This document shows positions 9,801 through 22,457 of a stretch of 64,000 bases of DNA, in pieces. The stretch covers positions 58,803,728 through 58,867,727 of the forward strand of contig CM058236.1 in NCBI GenBank assembly GCA_030180135.1, given 5' to 3'. This stretch comes from Orychophragmus violaceus. Lineage: Eukaryota; Streptophyta; Magnoliopsida; Brassicales; Brassicaceae. The notes below the pieces were generated by a model. The model worked only from the letters and a program-made list of their open reading frames with translations. It made no database searches and was not told where the DNA came from. Numbering within the stretch: position 1 is the stretch's first letter; the number at the start of each line of letters is the position of its first letter. The translations under genes were made by a program, and so were the position numbers.

Positions 9801-10977
9801 TTTATTTATTTCTAGCTTACCTTAATGTCAGTAAAAGCTCACGCGTAAGCTTCAAATTAACTACAAATGTAACAACACATTGGTGGTTGATCTTACACAG
9901 ATCCTTACGGTGAGAATGTTGTCATACAAGCTATTGATGACCACCCTCTTATCACAAAGGTGAACATCAAAAAGGTCAAAGAAAAAGAAATAATGAAGAT
10001 TAAAAGGATCAAGGGAGATCCTCTTACGACTTTAATCCCTTAGAGGTCTGTTGGAGACTCGATTGAATATGAGATGAAATGCAAAGGAACCTCAAAACCT
10101 TTTTCTAAGGTTAGAGCCGTCTTTACTGTAGAACTGAAGATGTCTGCTGACCAGAGTTCTGGAACCGAAGATGTCTTACTATGGAACTTGTTTTGGGACA
10201 AGTTCTCATGATCATCATGTCCACTGGTAAGTGTATATTCTCTTTACCTATTTTATTTTGAGTCTATAGGTTTTGGTTTTTGTTCTGTTTTGTCTCAGGT
10301 CTAATCAAACAGATGAATAGCTGCCGACCAATCATGGTGTCGCTCAATACTAATCACACAACTAAGTAATTTATATCCTTGACAAATTGCTCATGTTTCT
10401 TTATGTTTGTTTCTAACTTCAGCTTTGATAACACTGGGGTCTGGGGACAATGTTGTTTAAGTCTAGAGGAAGAAATTACTCACGATGTTTTCTGTTTTTT
10501 TAAAGTCAGTTGTCAGTTTTTATCAAATCAAAACTTGTGTAGGGAACTATGACCTGACTACATCCTAACCTGCTTCTGAGTGAGTCAAATCTTTTATCGA
10601 CATTTTGGTTTGACAAACATTTGTTTTGAGGCAAAGCATGCAAGTGATTCTACTCTTTTACAGAGTTTCTTACATATTTGATGGATTATTATACTCCCAA
10701 CTGTAGATTTTTATTTTTATGATTCATAAATGTTTTTATTATTCAGTGATGAAAACTATTTACTAATCTGGTTTCACAGTTCTCTTTTAGAAGTTCGTGA
10801 TGAACGTGTGGGACACCACGTATACATAGGTCATTGCTAATTCCAGATCAAACACATGACCGAATGATATAAAGAACACACAACACAGTCAGACACAGGC
10901 TTGAAGAATTCATGAGAACAATTTACATAGACACGGATGCGTGTCTGTTAACCGGTAACATGGCTAGTGGTTTTTGA
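9801..10977. other. intergenic region with a possible coding remnant
   Basis: Plus-strand frame from 9900 (after an AG) to a TGA at 10209-10211 is open apart from one TAG (10041-10043), with a coding-like composition (start DPYGENVVIQAIDDHPL) and a GT following at about 10228. I do not recognise the protein; it may be an exon of a dead gene. The segment 9800-10900 is distantly similar to 25600-26130, consistent with segmental duplication. Nothing else is identifiable. Confidence 0.3.
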
Positions 10978-11111
10978 CTAAGGCCCTAAAGGATAGCCTA
11001 GAATCATATGCATCACAAATGACATGAGAGGCACAACATCAATACCTAAAATCTTTGGATAAAATAAAAAGCAATTAGATGTCTGAGGCATCCAACGTAA
11101 AGAGTTATGGC

Positions 11112-12299
11112 TTAGCACTGAACCCGGAGAGACACAATCGGAGATCGATGGAGGACCGTCACAGGATTCTCTTTTGAGTATCTCCAACAATTGAGGTGTA
11201 CTCCATATTTATAGGCATATGTTACCTTGCCTGGCTTATTGATGAACACAATTGAGTTCCCGCTCAGACCACAACCAGCCGGAAGATTCTTAGCAGAGCA
11301 ACAAACATTTCCAAATTGTCCAACAAACAGCACACGGTCTCCCAAATCACTGACCTCGACCCATTTACCAGCCTCATCATCTAGCCTACTCACTTTATAT
11401 GCGAACCGACTAGAACCTAATACATCAGCAGCAGGAGGGATGATTTTCTCAACCAGGAAAAGTTCATCATTGCCACATGGAACCAGATATTTTAATAAAT
11501 AGGAAGGCTTTAAAGTCATCAAGGGAGTCACCTCCAGCGAATAAGGATCGATAACGAAAGCGTCCCCGTTACGAAAGAATGCATAAAATCTTCCTCTAAA
11601 AGTGAATATATCAGTGCAATGAGATATTGAGGTGTGGTCAAGCCGCATCCACTTCATTTCAGCACTTGTGAACACATACAAATCATGAGAGGATGCACTA
11701 AGCACAACGAATTCTCCTTGTCTTCCCTCTTTGTTTAGCGGAAGAAAAGCCACACCTCTGTAAGCTGTTCTCCAATTATTAGGAACCCAACCGAACATTC
11801 TGTAATGATGGCCCAGAGGGAGGATCTGGCAGTCTACCATGTTCATCAAGATTGAATCAGATCCTGGAAGCTTCACTTTCACTGAACACTGAATAGGAGT
11901 TGGACGCTTCAGTTTCACAGAACACTGAATAGGAGATGGACGCCCCATAAGATTATCTGACTCATCTGGGCTTATACCCATCAAGAAATACACAGAAGCC
12001 GACTCAGAAGAAGGTGCTCGGACTCTAAAGAGGAACAAAGGGATCTTCTCGAAGGTGCAAAATCCTTGGCTTTCGAAAAGAAGCTGGGTGAACGAGGGAA
12101 AAGAGTAATTTTGGCGTAACAGGCAATCGGGAAAGGGATATGCGGATCGCCAAGAACTGCAAACAGAGCGAGCATGAACAACATCAAAACAGTTCTCCAA
12201 CTTCTGTGAGATAATGTGCAGTAGCTCTTCAGGGAGAAGAGACCAGTCTGGAATCATCGATGACGATGTCTTCTTCATTTTTGTTGAAGGTTCTGCCAT
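11112..12299 (-). CDS. F-box protein with DUF295-like C-terminal domain
   Basis: A single-exon gene of 395 residues. The F-box (WSLLPEELLHIISQKL, then ARSVCSSWRSA) is at about residues 18-55 and would bind SKP1/ASK in an SCF ubiquitin ligase. Residues 190-390 match the DUF295-type C-terminal region (FVVLSASSHDLYVFTSAEMKW, CTDIFTFRGRFYAFFRNGD, GNSIVFINKPG, LHRSP near the end) found in large plant F-box families; this part would select the substrate. Residues about 121-139 hold a short internal duplication (PIQCSVKLK and PIQCSVKVK). No break is seen. Its 3' end is duplicated at about 25850-28197. The substrate is unknown. Confidence 0.85.
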   Translation of the reverse strand: MAEPSTKMKKTSSSMIPDWSLLPEELLHIISQKLENCFDVVHARSVCSSWRSAYPFPDCLLRQNYSFPSFTQLLFESQGFCTFEKIPLFLFRVRAPSSESASVYFLMGISPDESDNLMGRPSPIQCSVKLKRPTPIQCSVKVKLPGSDSILMNMVDCQILPLGHHYRMFGWVPNNWRTAYRGVAFLPLNKEGRQGEFVVLSASSHDLYVFTSAEMKWMRLDHTSISHCTDIFTFRGRFYAFFRNGDAFVIDPYSLEVTPLMTLKPSYLLKYLVPCGNDELFLVEKIIPPAADVLGSSRFAYKVSRLDDEAGKWVEVSDLGDRVLFVGQFGNVCCSAKNLPAGCGLSGNSIVFINKPGKVTYAYKYGVHLNCWRYSKENPVTVLHRSPIVSLRVQC

Positions 12300-12469
12300 C
12301 TTTGCTGATTTGCTGCGATTTCGAAATCTGAAGTTTCTAGGGTTTCAATTTGGTACCAAAAGAAGATTAACAATTTCGTCGTCTACTTTTTTTTTGTTTT
12401 CTTTCTCGAAATTGAATGCGAGAGAGCTGCTGGCTGAAATGGAAGGTTTCATTTACAAAGTGGACTAAA

Positions 12470-14016
12470 GCAGGACTCTCAAGCTTCGCTTAAATCAGTG
12501 TAGAGATCTCCAGTTTTAAGCCCATTTGAAGTCAGAAATTGAAGACGGTTAAAGATAAGTTTAGCTTTATTTGAATACTAGTATTATGGTCCGTACGTTG
12601 TAACGGACATTGCGTTTCAATCCTTTTATTTCAAATAACATTAAATACTTGTACTCAGCTCAAAAAAAAATACCATGGAGTATTAGATTATATAGTTTAC
12701 ATTAATAGTGTGTTAAATCCCATAATTTTTATTAATCTACAAACATCTACATTATAAGAACTAATCGATTATATAAACTAAAAAATAGTTTTGACGATTT
12801 CATACATTTTTCTCCTATATAAATTTTTATTTAGTTTTGTTTTGGTCCAAAACTTTTGATTTAATAATGTATGGTCAAATATTTTTTCCATTTTTTTTTG
12901 TTAAAAACTTTGACTGCAATAACATAAATATATATTTAGATCTAGCTTCTCAAAAAAAATTATATCTATTGTTTATTTAAATTCGATTTTCTCTTCTTGT
13001 CAAATTAATATTTTTGATTTTCTTCTCCATATTTCAGATTCAAGATGACACCTGAGAAAACAATTGATCAGTTAACATCAGTAATTAAGGTAATGATATA
13101 GATTTTCATATATTCTAAAATATTGCCTATTTTACAAATCTTTAATCATATATGTAGGAAACTACTTGTAAAGAAGATGAATTTGACAATGATTTAGAAA
13201 ATGAAGCTAATAAAGCTTCACAATTTGAAGCGTGGGTAAAATTGAATAGAAACATTGAAGAAAATCTATGGAGTAAAAAATTTAAAAATTATCAGATGAT
13301 GGTGAATTTTTTTTACTTGGAACTTCTTTTAAAGTTAAAGATTCAATCAATTATGAAGATATATAAATTGTTAATGGAATTTCGTATCCAACTTTTAAAA
13401 ATGTTTATTATGCTCTTTCTTTGTAAAATAAATATATTTTTTGTATTGCTTAATATATTTCTTCAGTTTTAATATAGAAAATTTAGTATTACCAATTTAT
13501 AATAATTTCCCTTTATAATAATTTTTTAATAAAAATTTTGGTTTATGATGGATGTTTTCATTAATATGCTACATATTTATCGGATCAATTACACATAAAT
13601 TTATGCATACGTGTAGCAAAAGAGTGAAAGACTAACAATCATTCAATTGCCCAATAAAACTCAATAAAAATAAAGAATACCAAAAGCCATTAGACAAATA
13701 AAAAGTTGTACAATCTAACACAAAACAAAAGAAAAGTATAAATAGAAATAAACAAATCGAACCAAGAAAAATGTTTTTTTATTCAAACAATAAAAAATAA
13801 GAAGACATTTGAGTCAAAAGAAAAGAGATAAGAACCAACCTATAATTTCTCGTCTTTTCTATTGCTTGGTATTTAAAAAAAATGGTAGATTCATAAGAAT
13901 TTTTGTTTTTTTGAATAAATCCATAAGAAATTTTTCGCCTTATAATTTAATTAAACTTTAAGAAGAATTGAATCTAGCTAAATGAACTCTATATTTTATG
14001 GGTTTTGTCCGGTCGA
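12470..14016. other. AT-rich intergenic DNA
   Basis: Upstream of the F-box gene. A short plus-strand stretch from 13045 (start MTPEKTIDQLTSVIK) to 13300 has weakly coding-like codons interrupted by stops and possible introns. I cannot assign it to a family. Nothing else is recognised. Confidence 0.4.
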
Positions 14017-14149
14017 AAATATCTTGGGCTGTTTGCAAAAATGCCTCTAAAATTGAAGTCAACCCTGGAACTACTTTTCCCCTTCTTCTTTCTTCCCTTC
14101 GCTAATATATCCCCCTAATAATCTGTGTATTCACGATAATGCCATCGTC

Positions 14150-16330
14150 AGACTTCATATGAAGTCTGATATTTTTTTACCAAAAGACCAAAAAAACCCT
14201 TTAGATCTAACTTAATTACGAAACTGTCATCTTCTTCAGTTCACCCAAACACCATTAACAACCAATTTTGAGCTCCTAATGCCTCACATAACCAATTTCG
14301 ACCCATCAAAACTCCATATTAGAGTTCACAACCTTCTATTCTCCTATTTTCTCTCCAATTTCATCCAAAAAACTCTTTAATTCACGTTCTACAAAATTTT
14401 AAAATTTGGATCTATTGCGATTTTGGTCATTCTTGCATAAAAATGGTTGGGTTTGTTGGGTATTGGTGTAACTAAAGTTTTGAGTGTTTGGGGAAGGTAA
14501 AAACGAGCTCAAAATCAGATTTATGTGATTTTTCACAAGATCCCCCGATTTTCAGATCTGTTTCGCGATTTCAGACTTCCCACGAAGTCTGATGAAAAAT
14601 TATGGTCAACGAGAGGGTAGTTTTGCAATTGACTTTCAATTGACAGACTTCCATAGAAGTCTGAGAAATTCCTTTGAAAAAAAAAAAAAAATTATCTGAC
14701 GTCACCAAGAAGTCAAAATAAGAAGATGGTAGTTTTGCAATTGATTCAAATTTGATTTTTTAGTCAGACTTCTTATGTAGTCTGGCAAGAAATTGACCGA
14801 TTTTTGACTTTTTGTCAGACGGGATCCGATGTCTGACAAAAAGGAGGGGTAGAAACTGCAATTGACCCAAATTTTCAGATGTTGACCAGAATAAGCGAAA
14901 AAATCGTCAGACTTCTAAATATGTCTGAAAATAGGGAAAAATAACATCAGGCGGCTATAGACATCTGAAATTTCAAACTCTTGTCAGACGGCTATAGACA
15001 TCTGAAATATCGAATTTTGGTCAACGCTGGATAAAAACCGAAAATGCGATGTTTTTATCAGACTTCCCTCGCTGTCTGAAATTCTTGTCAGACAACATAA
15101 GAAGTCTGAAAACTATCAAAATTCTTGGCGAAGTCTGACATTTCAAAATCAATTGCAAAACTACCCTTTACTTTTTTCAGACTTCTCCCGAAGTCTGAAA
15201 ATTATAAAAGAAGTCTGACAATTGAAATTCAATTGCAAAACTACCTTTTTTTCTCAGACATCATAAGCTGTCTGACAAAAAGTTCAAAATTTTTCAAAGC
15301 AGACTGCGTACGCTGTCTGATTGATTTCAGACTGCATCCGCTGTCTGACATTTCAAAATCAATTGCAAAAATACCCTCTTTTTCAGACTACCATAGAAGT
15401 CTGGTTTCACTACAATCAGACATCTATAGACGTCTGAAATATTAAAAACTTTTAAAATGTATTTTATTGAATATTTGCTATTAATTTTGGTTGATTTTAA
15501 TTTTTTTTAAATGTGTGTTAGTTCTCTATGTTTTTTATGTGTGAGTTTTACATTTTTATATATGGTAATTATTTTTGAATCAATTTTTGAATAATATTGG
15601 CAATGTAGCTAGTAGCATCCGAGCTGGTGGAACGAATGTCTATGCGTAAACGTCATACTCCATATTATATATGTTGGTTGTTTATTGAATGCTTTGATAT
15701 AATTGAACTGATTACACCAAATCATATCAATGTATCAATGAAGAAGTATATTGGGATTAAGATGAACTACACAACCACATGTAAAGCGTTTATAAGCTTT
15801 TTTCAGTAAGATCGCTAATGTGATGATGAGAGAACGAACTTGACATTTGGACTTGTTAATTTTATAAACTTTTAGCTCATAAGAATCAGACAGCAATAGA
15901 GGTCTGACGACCAATTCATCACCACTTAAGGTTATTTTAGTTTGTCATATGTTGGTGTATGTAATCTAAAGAGTAATGTTTTCTTCCAAGGTTAAACTAA
16001 CCCATTTCTTGATATTGTATACTTTCAATGAACAAAATTCCTTGTTGATTTTGAGTAGACAAAAGAAATTTATACAACTTTGTATTTTTCTACAAGCATA
16101 GTACATAAGGAGAACTTTCTTTCTTTGATTTGATAATCCAATAATCTAATACAATACAATGTGTTCAACAAGAAGTCTAATAACCAGTAAAAATCTACAA
16201 CAATGAGAAAACACCTAATTTAGTATCAAACTTCAGACTTCAAAAGTAGTCTAATATAAGACTTCATGTTGAATTTTCACTCTCAGACTTCTATTGTAGT
16301 CTGGTATTAGGCTCTCAGACTTCGTGTTCC
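14150..16330. repeat. palindrome array of MULE copy A (CAGACTTC-N4-GAAGTCTG)
   Basis: More than twenty partial or perfect 20-bp dyads with arms CAGACTTC and GAAGTCTG around a variable 4-bp centre. Examples are the perfect CAGACTTCATATGAAGTCTG (14152), CAGACTTCCCACGAAGTCTG (14573) and CAGACTTCCATAGAAGTCTG (14643). Spacing is roughly 60-130 bp. Linkers often contain TTTTGCAATTGA. Variants keep pairing in many cases although the arms change. Confidence 0.85.
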
Positions 16331-17735
16331 TCGTAACAGTGAAATTTTATGAGCCATTAGCACATAATAAACCCCAACTCCAGCTTCTTTGGAGAGTCAT
16401 CTGGATCAACCTTAAACCAAGCACCTGAAAAAGCAAAAACACAGAGCTCTTGCATTAGTTAGCGAACAAGTCTCCAAGAAATGGATAATAAAGGATTTTT
16501 TGAGCAAGTCAACATGTATAACCAAAAGTCCAAAAGAGAGGTTTTACAAAAGAGAGAGAGAGAGAGAGAGAAAGAGAGGTAGTAAAAAAAAAAGGAAGTG
16601 AAGGTTTTTTTTTCTGGCTGTTATATGTGTGTAAAAAATAGGTTTAGATAAGAGGAGAGAATTGGAGGGAAACTTTGCCGCCAAATTTTTAATAATTAAA
16701 AATTGTAAAATATCCGGTATCAGACTTCATATGTAGTCTGAGAAGAAATTTCTGAATTGAGCGGGAATTCTGAAATTTTCAGGCAGAAATTTCCCGCCTT
16801 TAGAAAAGTTTTCGTGTGGAAATTTTCGAAAATGCGGGAAATTTCAGACTTCATATGCAGTCTGAAATAAGACTTCATGACAAGTTTAAATACTCGAACC
16901 AGATTTACCTGGAAGTCTGAGAAACTCTCAGACTTCTATTGTAGTCTGGTATTAGACTCTCAGACTTCGTGTTCCTCGTAACAGTGAAATTTTATGAGCC
17001 ATTAGCACATAATAAACCCCAACTCCAGCTTCTTTGGAGAGTCATCTGGATCAACCTTAAACCAAGCACCTGAAAAAGCAAAAACACAGAGCTCTTGCAT
17101 TAGTTAGCGAACAAGTCTCCAAGAAATGGATAATAAAGGATTTTTTGAGCAAATCAACATGTATAACTAAAAGTCTATGTCAAAAGTCTTAATTGGTTCA
17201 GTTAAAAAAACTTTGAAAACACTAAATCAGAACCGATCCACTCACCTATTTCACAGCTCAAAGAGAATCAACTATGAATCACATACATAAGAACTCATAT
17301 GAGAGAATAAGCTTGAGAACATTTTTGGATGAAAAATTTTAGAGAGGTTTTACAAAAGTGAGAGAGAGAGAGAAAGAGAGGTAGTAAAAAAAAGGAAGAA
17401 TGTGAAGTTTTTTTTTCCTGGCTGTTATATGTGTGTAAAAAAATAGGTTTAGATAAGAGGAGAGAATTGGAGGGAAACTTTGCCGCCAAAATTTTAATAA
17501 TTAAAAATTGTAAAATATCCGGTATCAGACTTCATATGCAGTCTGAGAAGGAATTTCTGAATTGAGTGGGAATTCTGAAATTTTCAGGCAGAAATTTCCC
17601 GCATTTTTGAAAAGTTTTCGTGTGAAAATTTTCGAAAAGGCGGGAAATTTCAGACTTCATATGCAGTCTGAAATAAGACTTCATGACAAGTTTAAATACT
17701 TGAACCAGATTTTCCTGGAAGTCTGAGAAACCCTA
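16282..17735 (-). repeat. internal tandem duplication of MULE copy A with possible captured exon
   Basis: Unit 1 starts at 16282 and unit 2 at 16926, offset 644 bp; unit 1 lacks about 190 bp that unit 2 keeps. Each minus-strand unit has a CT-rich leader, an ATG (MFSSLFSHMSS in unit 2), an intron-like AG border, then AWFKVDPDDSPKKLELG followed by a stop (about 16360-16424 and 17004-17068). This resembles a host gene start captured by a Pack-MULE. The donor gene is not recognised. Confidence 0.55.
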
Positions 17736-18089
17736 AATCTAATAATTACTACTTAAATACCATCATATTATATATAAAACTTATAATAAACATCAAACTC
17801 GTTTAGAATAGTCACAAACTAACTAAAATGGAACAATATGAATGAAAATTCACAAACTCTGAATCTAACCCTACGGATAAAACATGATATTCACCTTCAT
17901 ATGTGAAATATAGATCAAACTACATGGTGTTTTGAACCAAATATATCTTAAATGCTTAAGTTTGATCAAAGTTTATGTTATTTTAATTTATATACATAAC
18001 AAATGCTTATGCTTAATTTATGTATCAAAATTTATATCAAATTATTTTTTCATATTTTTAAAATTTAAATTTTTAACTTAAATACGTCT

Positions 18090-19050
18090 CAGACTTCTAA
18101 AGAAGTCTGAGAAACCACAAAATTCAGACTTCGTCGTGAAGTCTAAGAAACCCTAAACCTAATATTTATCACTTATCGGTGAAAATATTTAAACAAAACA
18201 ATTAGAAAACATCAATTTCGCTAAATATATGCACATTATAACATATATATACAAATTTAATATTTCAAATATAAATTTGGTAAACCATGAATCTAACCCT
18301 AAAGTTATATGTAAGTTATATGTAAATGTTCCATTACAAAGAATGTTTTGAGGTTTAGAACTTACTCTACCTTACATATTGTTTAGTTTGACTCAATTTT
18401 ACCAAATGTTACGAGAAATCTGAGAGATAATTAAGTTAGAAATTTAAATTATAAAATTATTAAAAAAATATTTTGAGGAAAAATTTGGATACATAAATTA
18501 AACATGAGACTTTTGGGCATATGTAAATTAAAATTACATAAAATTTAGTCAATTGTACTCATTTAAGTTATATTTGGTTAAAAGTATTTACGAAACCCCA
18601 AAATTCAGACTTCTATAGAAGTCTGATAAACCCTAAATTTAGTATTTATCACTTAACATCGAAAAATATTTAAACAAAACACTTAGGACACATCAAATTC
18701 GTTAATTATATCACCATTATAACATACATGTGCAAATATATTTTTTCAAATGTGAATTTCTTAAACCATGAGTCTAACTAACCCTAAGGTTATATGTAAG
18801 TTATATGTAAATGTTCCATTATGTTCCATTACAAAGTAGGGTTCTAAGGCATACTTAACTAACATTGTTTAATATGACTCAATTTTATCAAATTTTAATT
18901 TATATACTACTAAATTGTTTATATATAACTTATGTATATAAAAGTTTTGACAAAATATTTTTTTATAATTTTAAAATTTAAATTTACTAATTAATTCAGT
19001 GTCAGACTTCTATTAGAGTCTGAAGTCTCAGACATCCATAGAAGTCTGAA
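18090..19050. repeat. distal palindromes of MULE copy A
   Basis: Further dyads of the same type in AT-rich DNA, for example CAGACTTCTAAAGAAGTCTG (18091), CAGACTTCTATAGAAGTCTG (18607) and ones at about 19003-19050, near the right terminus. Confidence 0.8.
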
Positions 19051-19629
19051 ATAGTCGAAGGTTATAATGGTAATTGCGTTTGACGTTTTTTTGATTGGTC
19101 ATAAGGACAGCGCGGTAATTTCATAAGGTTGCAAAACCAGTTTTATATTTGATTCAAGTTTGGGGGTACACTTTTATTTAAAATCAAATTTGAGGACATT
19201 TTAAGCAATTTCCCTAAATATCTTTGTTTTTTTTTTTTTTATCATCCTAAATGCTTGACATAGTCATGATTTGATATAAAACATAATTGGAAAGAAGATA
19301 GATGAATAATACTCAATAATTACTTAACAACTTGTGGGTGTTGGACGAATTGGGAAATTAATGGAGTGTTATTGGATTGAGGAATTTATTGGATTTTAAT
19401 GCAATTAAAATTGGAAGTTTTTTTTTTATGAAGCACTTTTTTCATTCACATTTACTCCTCTCTTAAATTGGAAATATTTTATTAGATTTGATCGAAATCT
19501 TTAGCACGTTTGAAATACACATGGATTTCAATGGACATGATCGTAGCATCCTGTAACATCCAAAAAATCAAGTAATTGTCCAATAATAATTGAATGACAT
19601 TGTAGCAAAATCAATGTTTTAAGTATCTT

Positions 19630-20545
19630 ACATCTAACTCGGAAAAGGCCATTTCAGTTTCCACATTCCACATCTCCGCCAAATGCCTTGCATTGTCGAT
19701 TTTATCAGGTCCAAAGGTATAAACTTTTCCAAGTACACAAGCATAGCTCTCAAGATGCAACCTCCTAGAACTTGTCAGATAAGTGTCGCGCCTAAGAAAT
19801 CTTTCGAGAAGTCAAGCTTCTCAGGTTTAGTCAGACTTGCTGCTTTGGTTTTTGTTTCCTCTCAAGCTGGGATGCAATGTCGCTAGTTTTCTTCAAGTCA
19901 TGTACGGCAACAACAACTGCAGTTTCTTGGTTACTGTCAGATCTCTTAAGGTCATCAATTAGCCTAGTCTTCTCCTCTATCACAGCCTTTATTGTGTCAA
20001 TGCTAAATCCATTTTTTTCTTTGACATGCTTCTTCTCCTCTTTATCATCAGTTTCACCTAAAAGAGTAGTGACCCTAAACATCTCGCCAACTCCAGTGGT
20101 TGTGATAACTGGTACTTGAACATACTGAAACCGTTGTGTTGAAAGAATGTGTGACTCGAGTCACCGATCCAACCTTCACCAACAATAGAAATCTAAATCA
20201 GCTAAGAAGAAGACAAAACCAGCTTTTTGAAAGGTTCACTATGATATGAGTCTATGACCTAATTAAGATCATAAAAAAATCTGAATAAATAACGAAATAT
20301 AGCTTTACCGTAGTTGTGAGAGGCATGAAATGAGAGAAGTATCTAAGCATATGCAGAGGAAGCTATTTCTTCGAGAGTGGATACTTCTCTGGATCCATTG
20401 TTCCTACATGAAGAAGCTTCTTGGTCTCAAGCTCAACTACATGTTTTGTAGAAGCAGCCAATCTTAACACAGCATCAACTACAATACATGTCCCTACAGC
20501 CATAAGCTGAGTTGTTGGAACAGCCGACATTGCAGAATCAACGAA
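19630..20545 (-). pseudogene. asparaginyl-tRNA synthetase pseudogene (WHEP-containing form)
   Basis: Minus-strand pieces match a plant class II asparaginyl-tRNA synthetase in order: TMDPEKYPLSKK then LPLHMLRYFSHF (about 20300-20420), SHTFFQ and a VPVITTTGVGEMFRVTTLL block (about 20040-20140), a WHEP-like helical insert (IDTIKAVIEEKTRLIDDLKR, 19900-20000), and the class II region RRLHLESYACVLGKVYTFGP with RHLAEMWNVETEMAFSEL (19640-19760). It is dead: TAG at 20363-20365, at least three frameshifts (before VPVITT, after ERKQK, before YLTSSRR), and no 3' half beyond a GT donor at about 19635. The intact enzyme would charge tRNA-Asn. The retained intron border suggests duplication at the DNA level. 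Confidence 0.85.
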
Positions 20546-21975
20546 AACCTGAGATTGGAGAAAAAGAAAGAAAGGAATTTAGCTCTTATTGGCATTTCAT
20601 AGAGTTGTAGCTATTTGTAACACAGTTAACTATCAGCTAATTCTCTGTACCAATTCAGTATACAGAATATACACACCGTTGAGATGTTTCTACTTTATAA
20701 AGTTAAAACACCTGAAGCTAGTAGTTTCAGAGATTCTCCATTCAAAGATACATTAGCACTTTCAGAGTTTGTCCAGAAGTGAATCATGGTCTGTCCAGAA
20801 AGAAAAACACAATGTTTTAAGTTCGGAATATAATTCAATCTCTTACGACCAAGCATAGAAGTTCAAGACACACGGCTTACTTTGACACTATGGAACAATG
20901 AATCTCTGGATCTCCGAGTAATCTCTGAATCTCTGGACACACAACACACGGCTTAATTATCAGAACATGATATGCAACACGAAAGGAGGGGCTAGGGTTT
21001 TCAAAAACAACCAAGATAATCGACGGATAAAAAAGACTCACCGAAATCAGACTGTAGCTAGATAATTCGGGCTCAGGTTTTGCTCTCTAGAGACGCAGAG
21101 CAGATTTTTTAAAAACTCTAATACACAGAAATCAAGAGAAACAAACACAACAATTTAAATCTGTGAACAATAATGAATCCCGATCGTAAGAATTGAAAAT
21201 CGATGAAGAAAGCTTGAAATTTACCTTGGATGGAAGAGAGAGCTTCAGAGAACAAAAATGGTGAGAAGAATGAAAACGGTTCTTCTAAGAATGAAAACTG
21301 TTCTTCGTCAAGGTAATGCTTTTAAAAAAAAAAATTGTAGAACAAAAAAAGAAGAAAAAAAAACTGCTTAATTGTTGTGTTGCAGTTTCTGTCGAATGTT
21401 AAGGAATAAATGGAGGAGAAAAGGATGGGGATCGTGCTTGGTGGAGCAGAAGAGAAAACTTCTCGAAAAACTTCTGATAGGTATTTTTGTAAGTCAGAAG
21501 AATGATTATTCAACACGATGTATACTGATATTGTTATGGAAGACTTGAGAAGATATCTTCTGGACAGAGACATCAGTTACCAAGCTTTCATCTTTGAATG
21601 TATCATAGCCACGTCGGTGGTGTGAATTGTGTGTCGGTGATGCATTAGCTGTGATTGGGGAAGGAGGATTGAGGGTCGGTTAATTTCCATGGTAATCGGC
21701 AACGTGGCTATGGAGACAAAAACGAATTCAATCGAAGAAGATGGTTTGATTTTTCTCTGAAGAATCGAAGATGAAAGCTTCTTGAGAGAGAACTGAGATC
21801 TGAAAAAGAGAGCAGTTGAAAAGCAAAATCGTGAATGGTTCATAGGAAAGAGAGAAATGGTTCACGGCAAAGAGAGATAGAAAAAAATTGATGGAATAGT
21901 CATCAAAAATTTTTTTGGAGTAGTGACCAAAATGGTTGACACGCTGGCATAATCCTTTGTTCTAATTGGAGGATT
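20546..21975. other. region upstream of the synthetase pseudogene
   Basis: May hold decayed 5' exons of the pseudogene: on the minus strand at about 20715-20800 a short open piece reads MIHFWTNSESANVSLNGESL, which I could not place in the enzyme. The rest (21000-21900) has only short ORFs without recognisable content. Confidence 0.35.
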
Positions 21976-21989
21976 GCTGACTTTTTCTC

Positions 21990-22257
21990 TCTCATTACTT
22001 GTCTTTTATATATATTAGATAAGTCAAGTTTGTTTATTAGTCTTGTCGAATAATGTGGAATCTTCCTAGTGTGTAGGAATCTCTCTCCAAGTAGTTTGAG
22101 TTGTTGAGATTTTCTAGGACTTCTAAATTGTAAGCAAGACTAGCCTATATGAAGACTATGTCGTTGATTGAAAATAATAACACAAACCGGGTACCTTTTC
22201 AGTCTTTGTTCTGTCCTGAGTTTTCAGTTTTCCTGCAACAAGTGGTATGAGAGTGAC
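21990..22257 (+). mobile_element. copia LTR fragment with degenerate primer binding site
   Basis: Ends in TTCCTGCAACAAG followed by TGGTATGAGAGT (22243-22254), two mismatches from the tRNA-Met primer site TGGTATCAGAGC. The upstream sequence has the AT-rich, polyadenylation-like look of a copia LTR end. No coding part follows; DNA from 22262 onward seems to be another LTR-like or transposon-derived segment on the opposite strand. Confidence 0.5.
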
Positions 22258-22457
22258 AAAATCTGATAGAATTTAAGAGTATTAAGAGATTAGAGAGAAA
22301 GAGATTAGAGAGATTTGGAGAGAATATGGAGAGAAAAGTCTCCAAAAGTGTATTTTTGATATTAGTCAATAGAGATTTATTTATAGAGTTACAAAGTGAA
22401 GTAACTAGGTCTAGAAGTTGAAAAATAGCCGTTAGAGAAAATGTGGCCGTTGGAGAC

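Larger units (their letters stand above)
14026..19215 (-). mobile_element. Mutator-like (MULE) element, copy A, non-autonomous
   Basis: Flanked by the 9-bp direct repeat AAATATCTT (14017-14025 and 19216-19224), the size expected for Mutator-like transposition. The ends are imperfect inverted repeats: GGGCTGTTTGCAAAAATGCC at the left and, read inward on the other strand, GGGAAATTGCTTAAAATG at the right. The same element occurs reversed at 29036-34814. No transposase is visible. The interior holds an array of ~20-bp palindromes, a tandem duplication with a possible captured exon, and AT-rich filler. I label copy A minus because its exon-like piece reads on the minus strand. Confidence 0.8.

Noticed and set aside
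21322..21843. Minus-strand ORFs of 83 and 88 codons
   Set aside because: Low-complexity Ser/Phe-rich translations of AT-rich DNA; no supporting motif.
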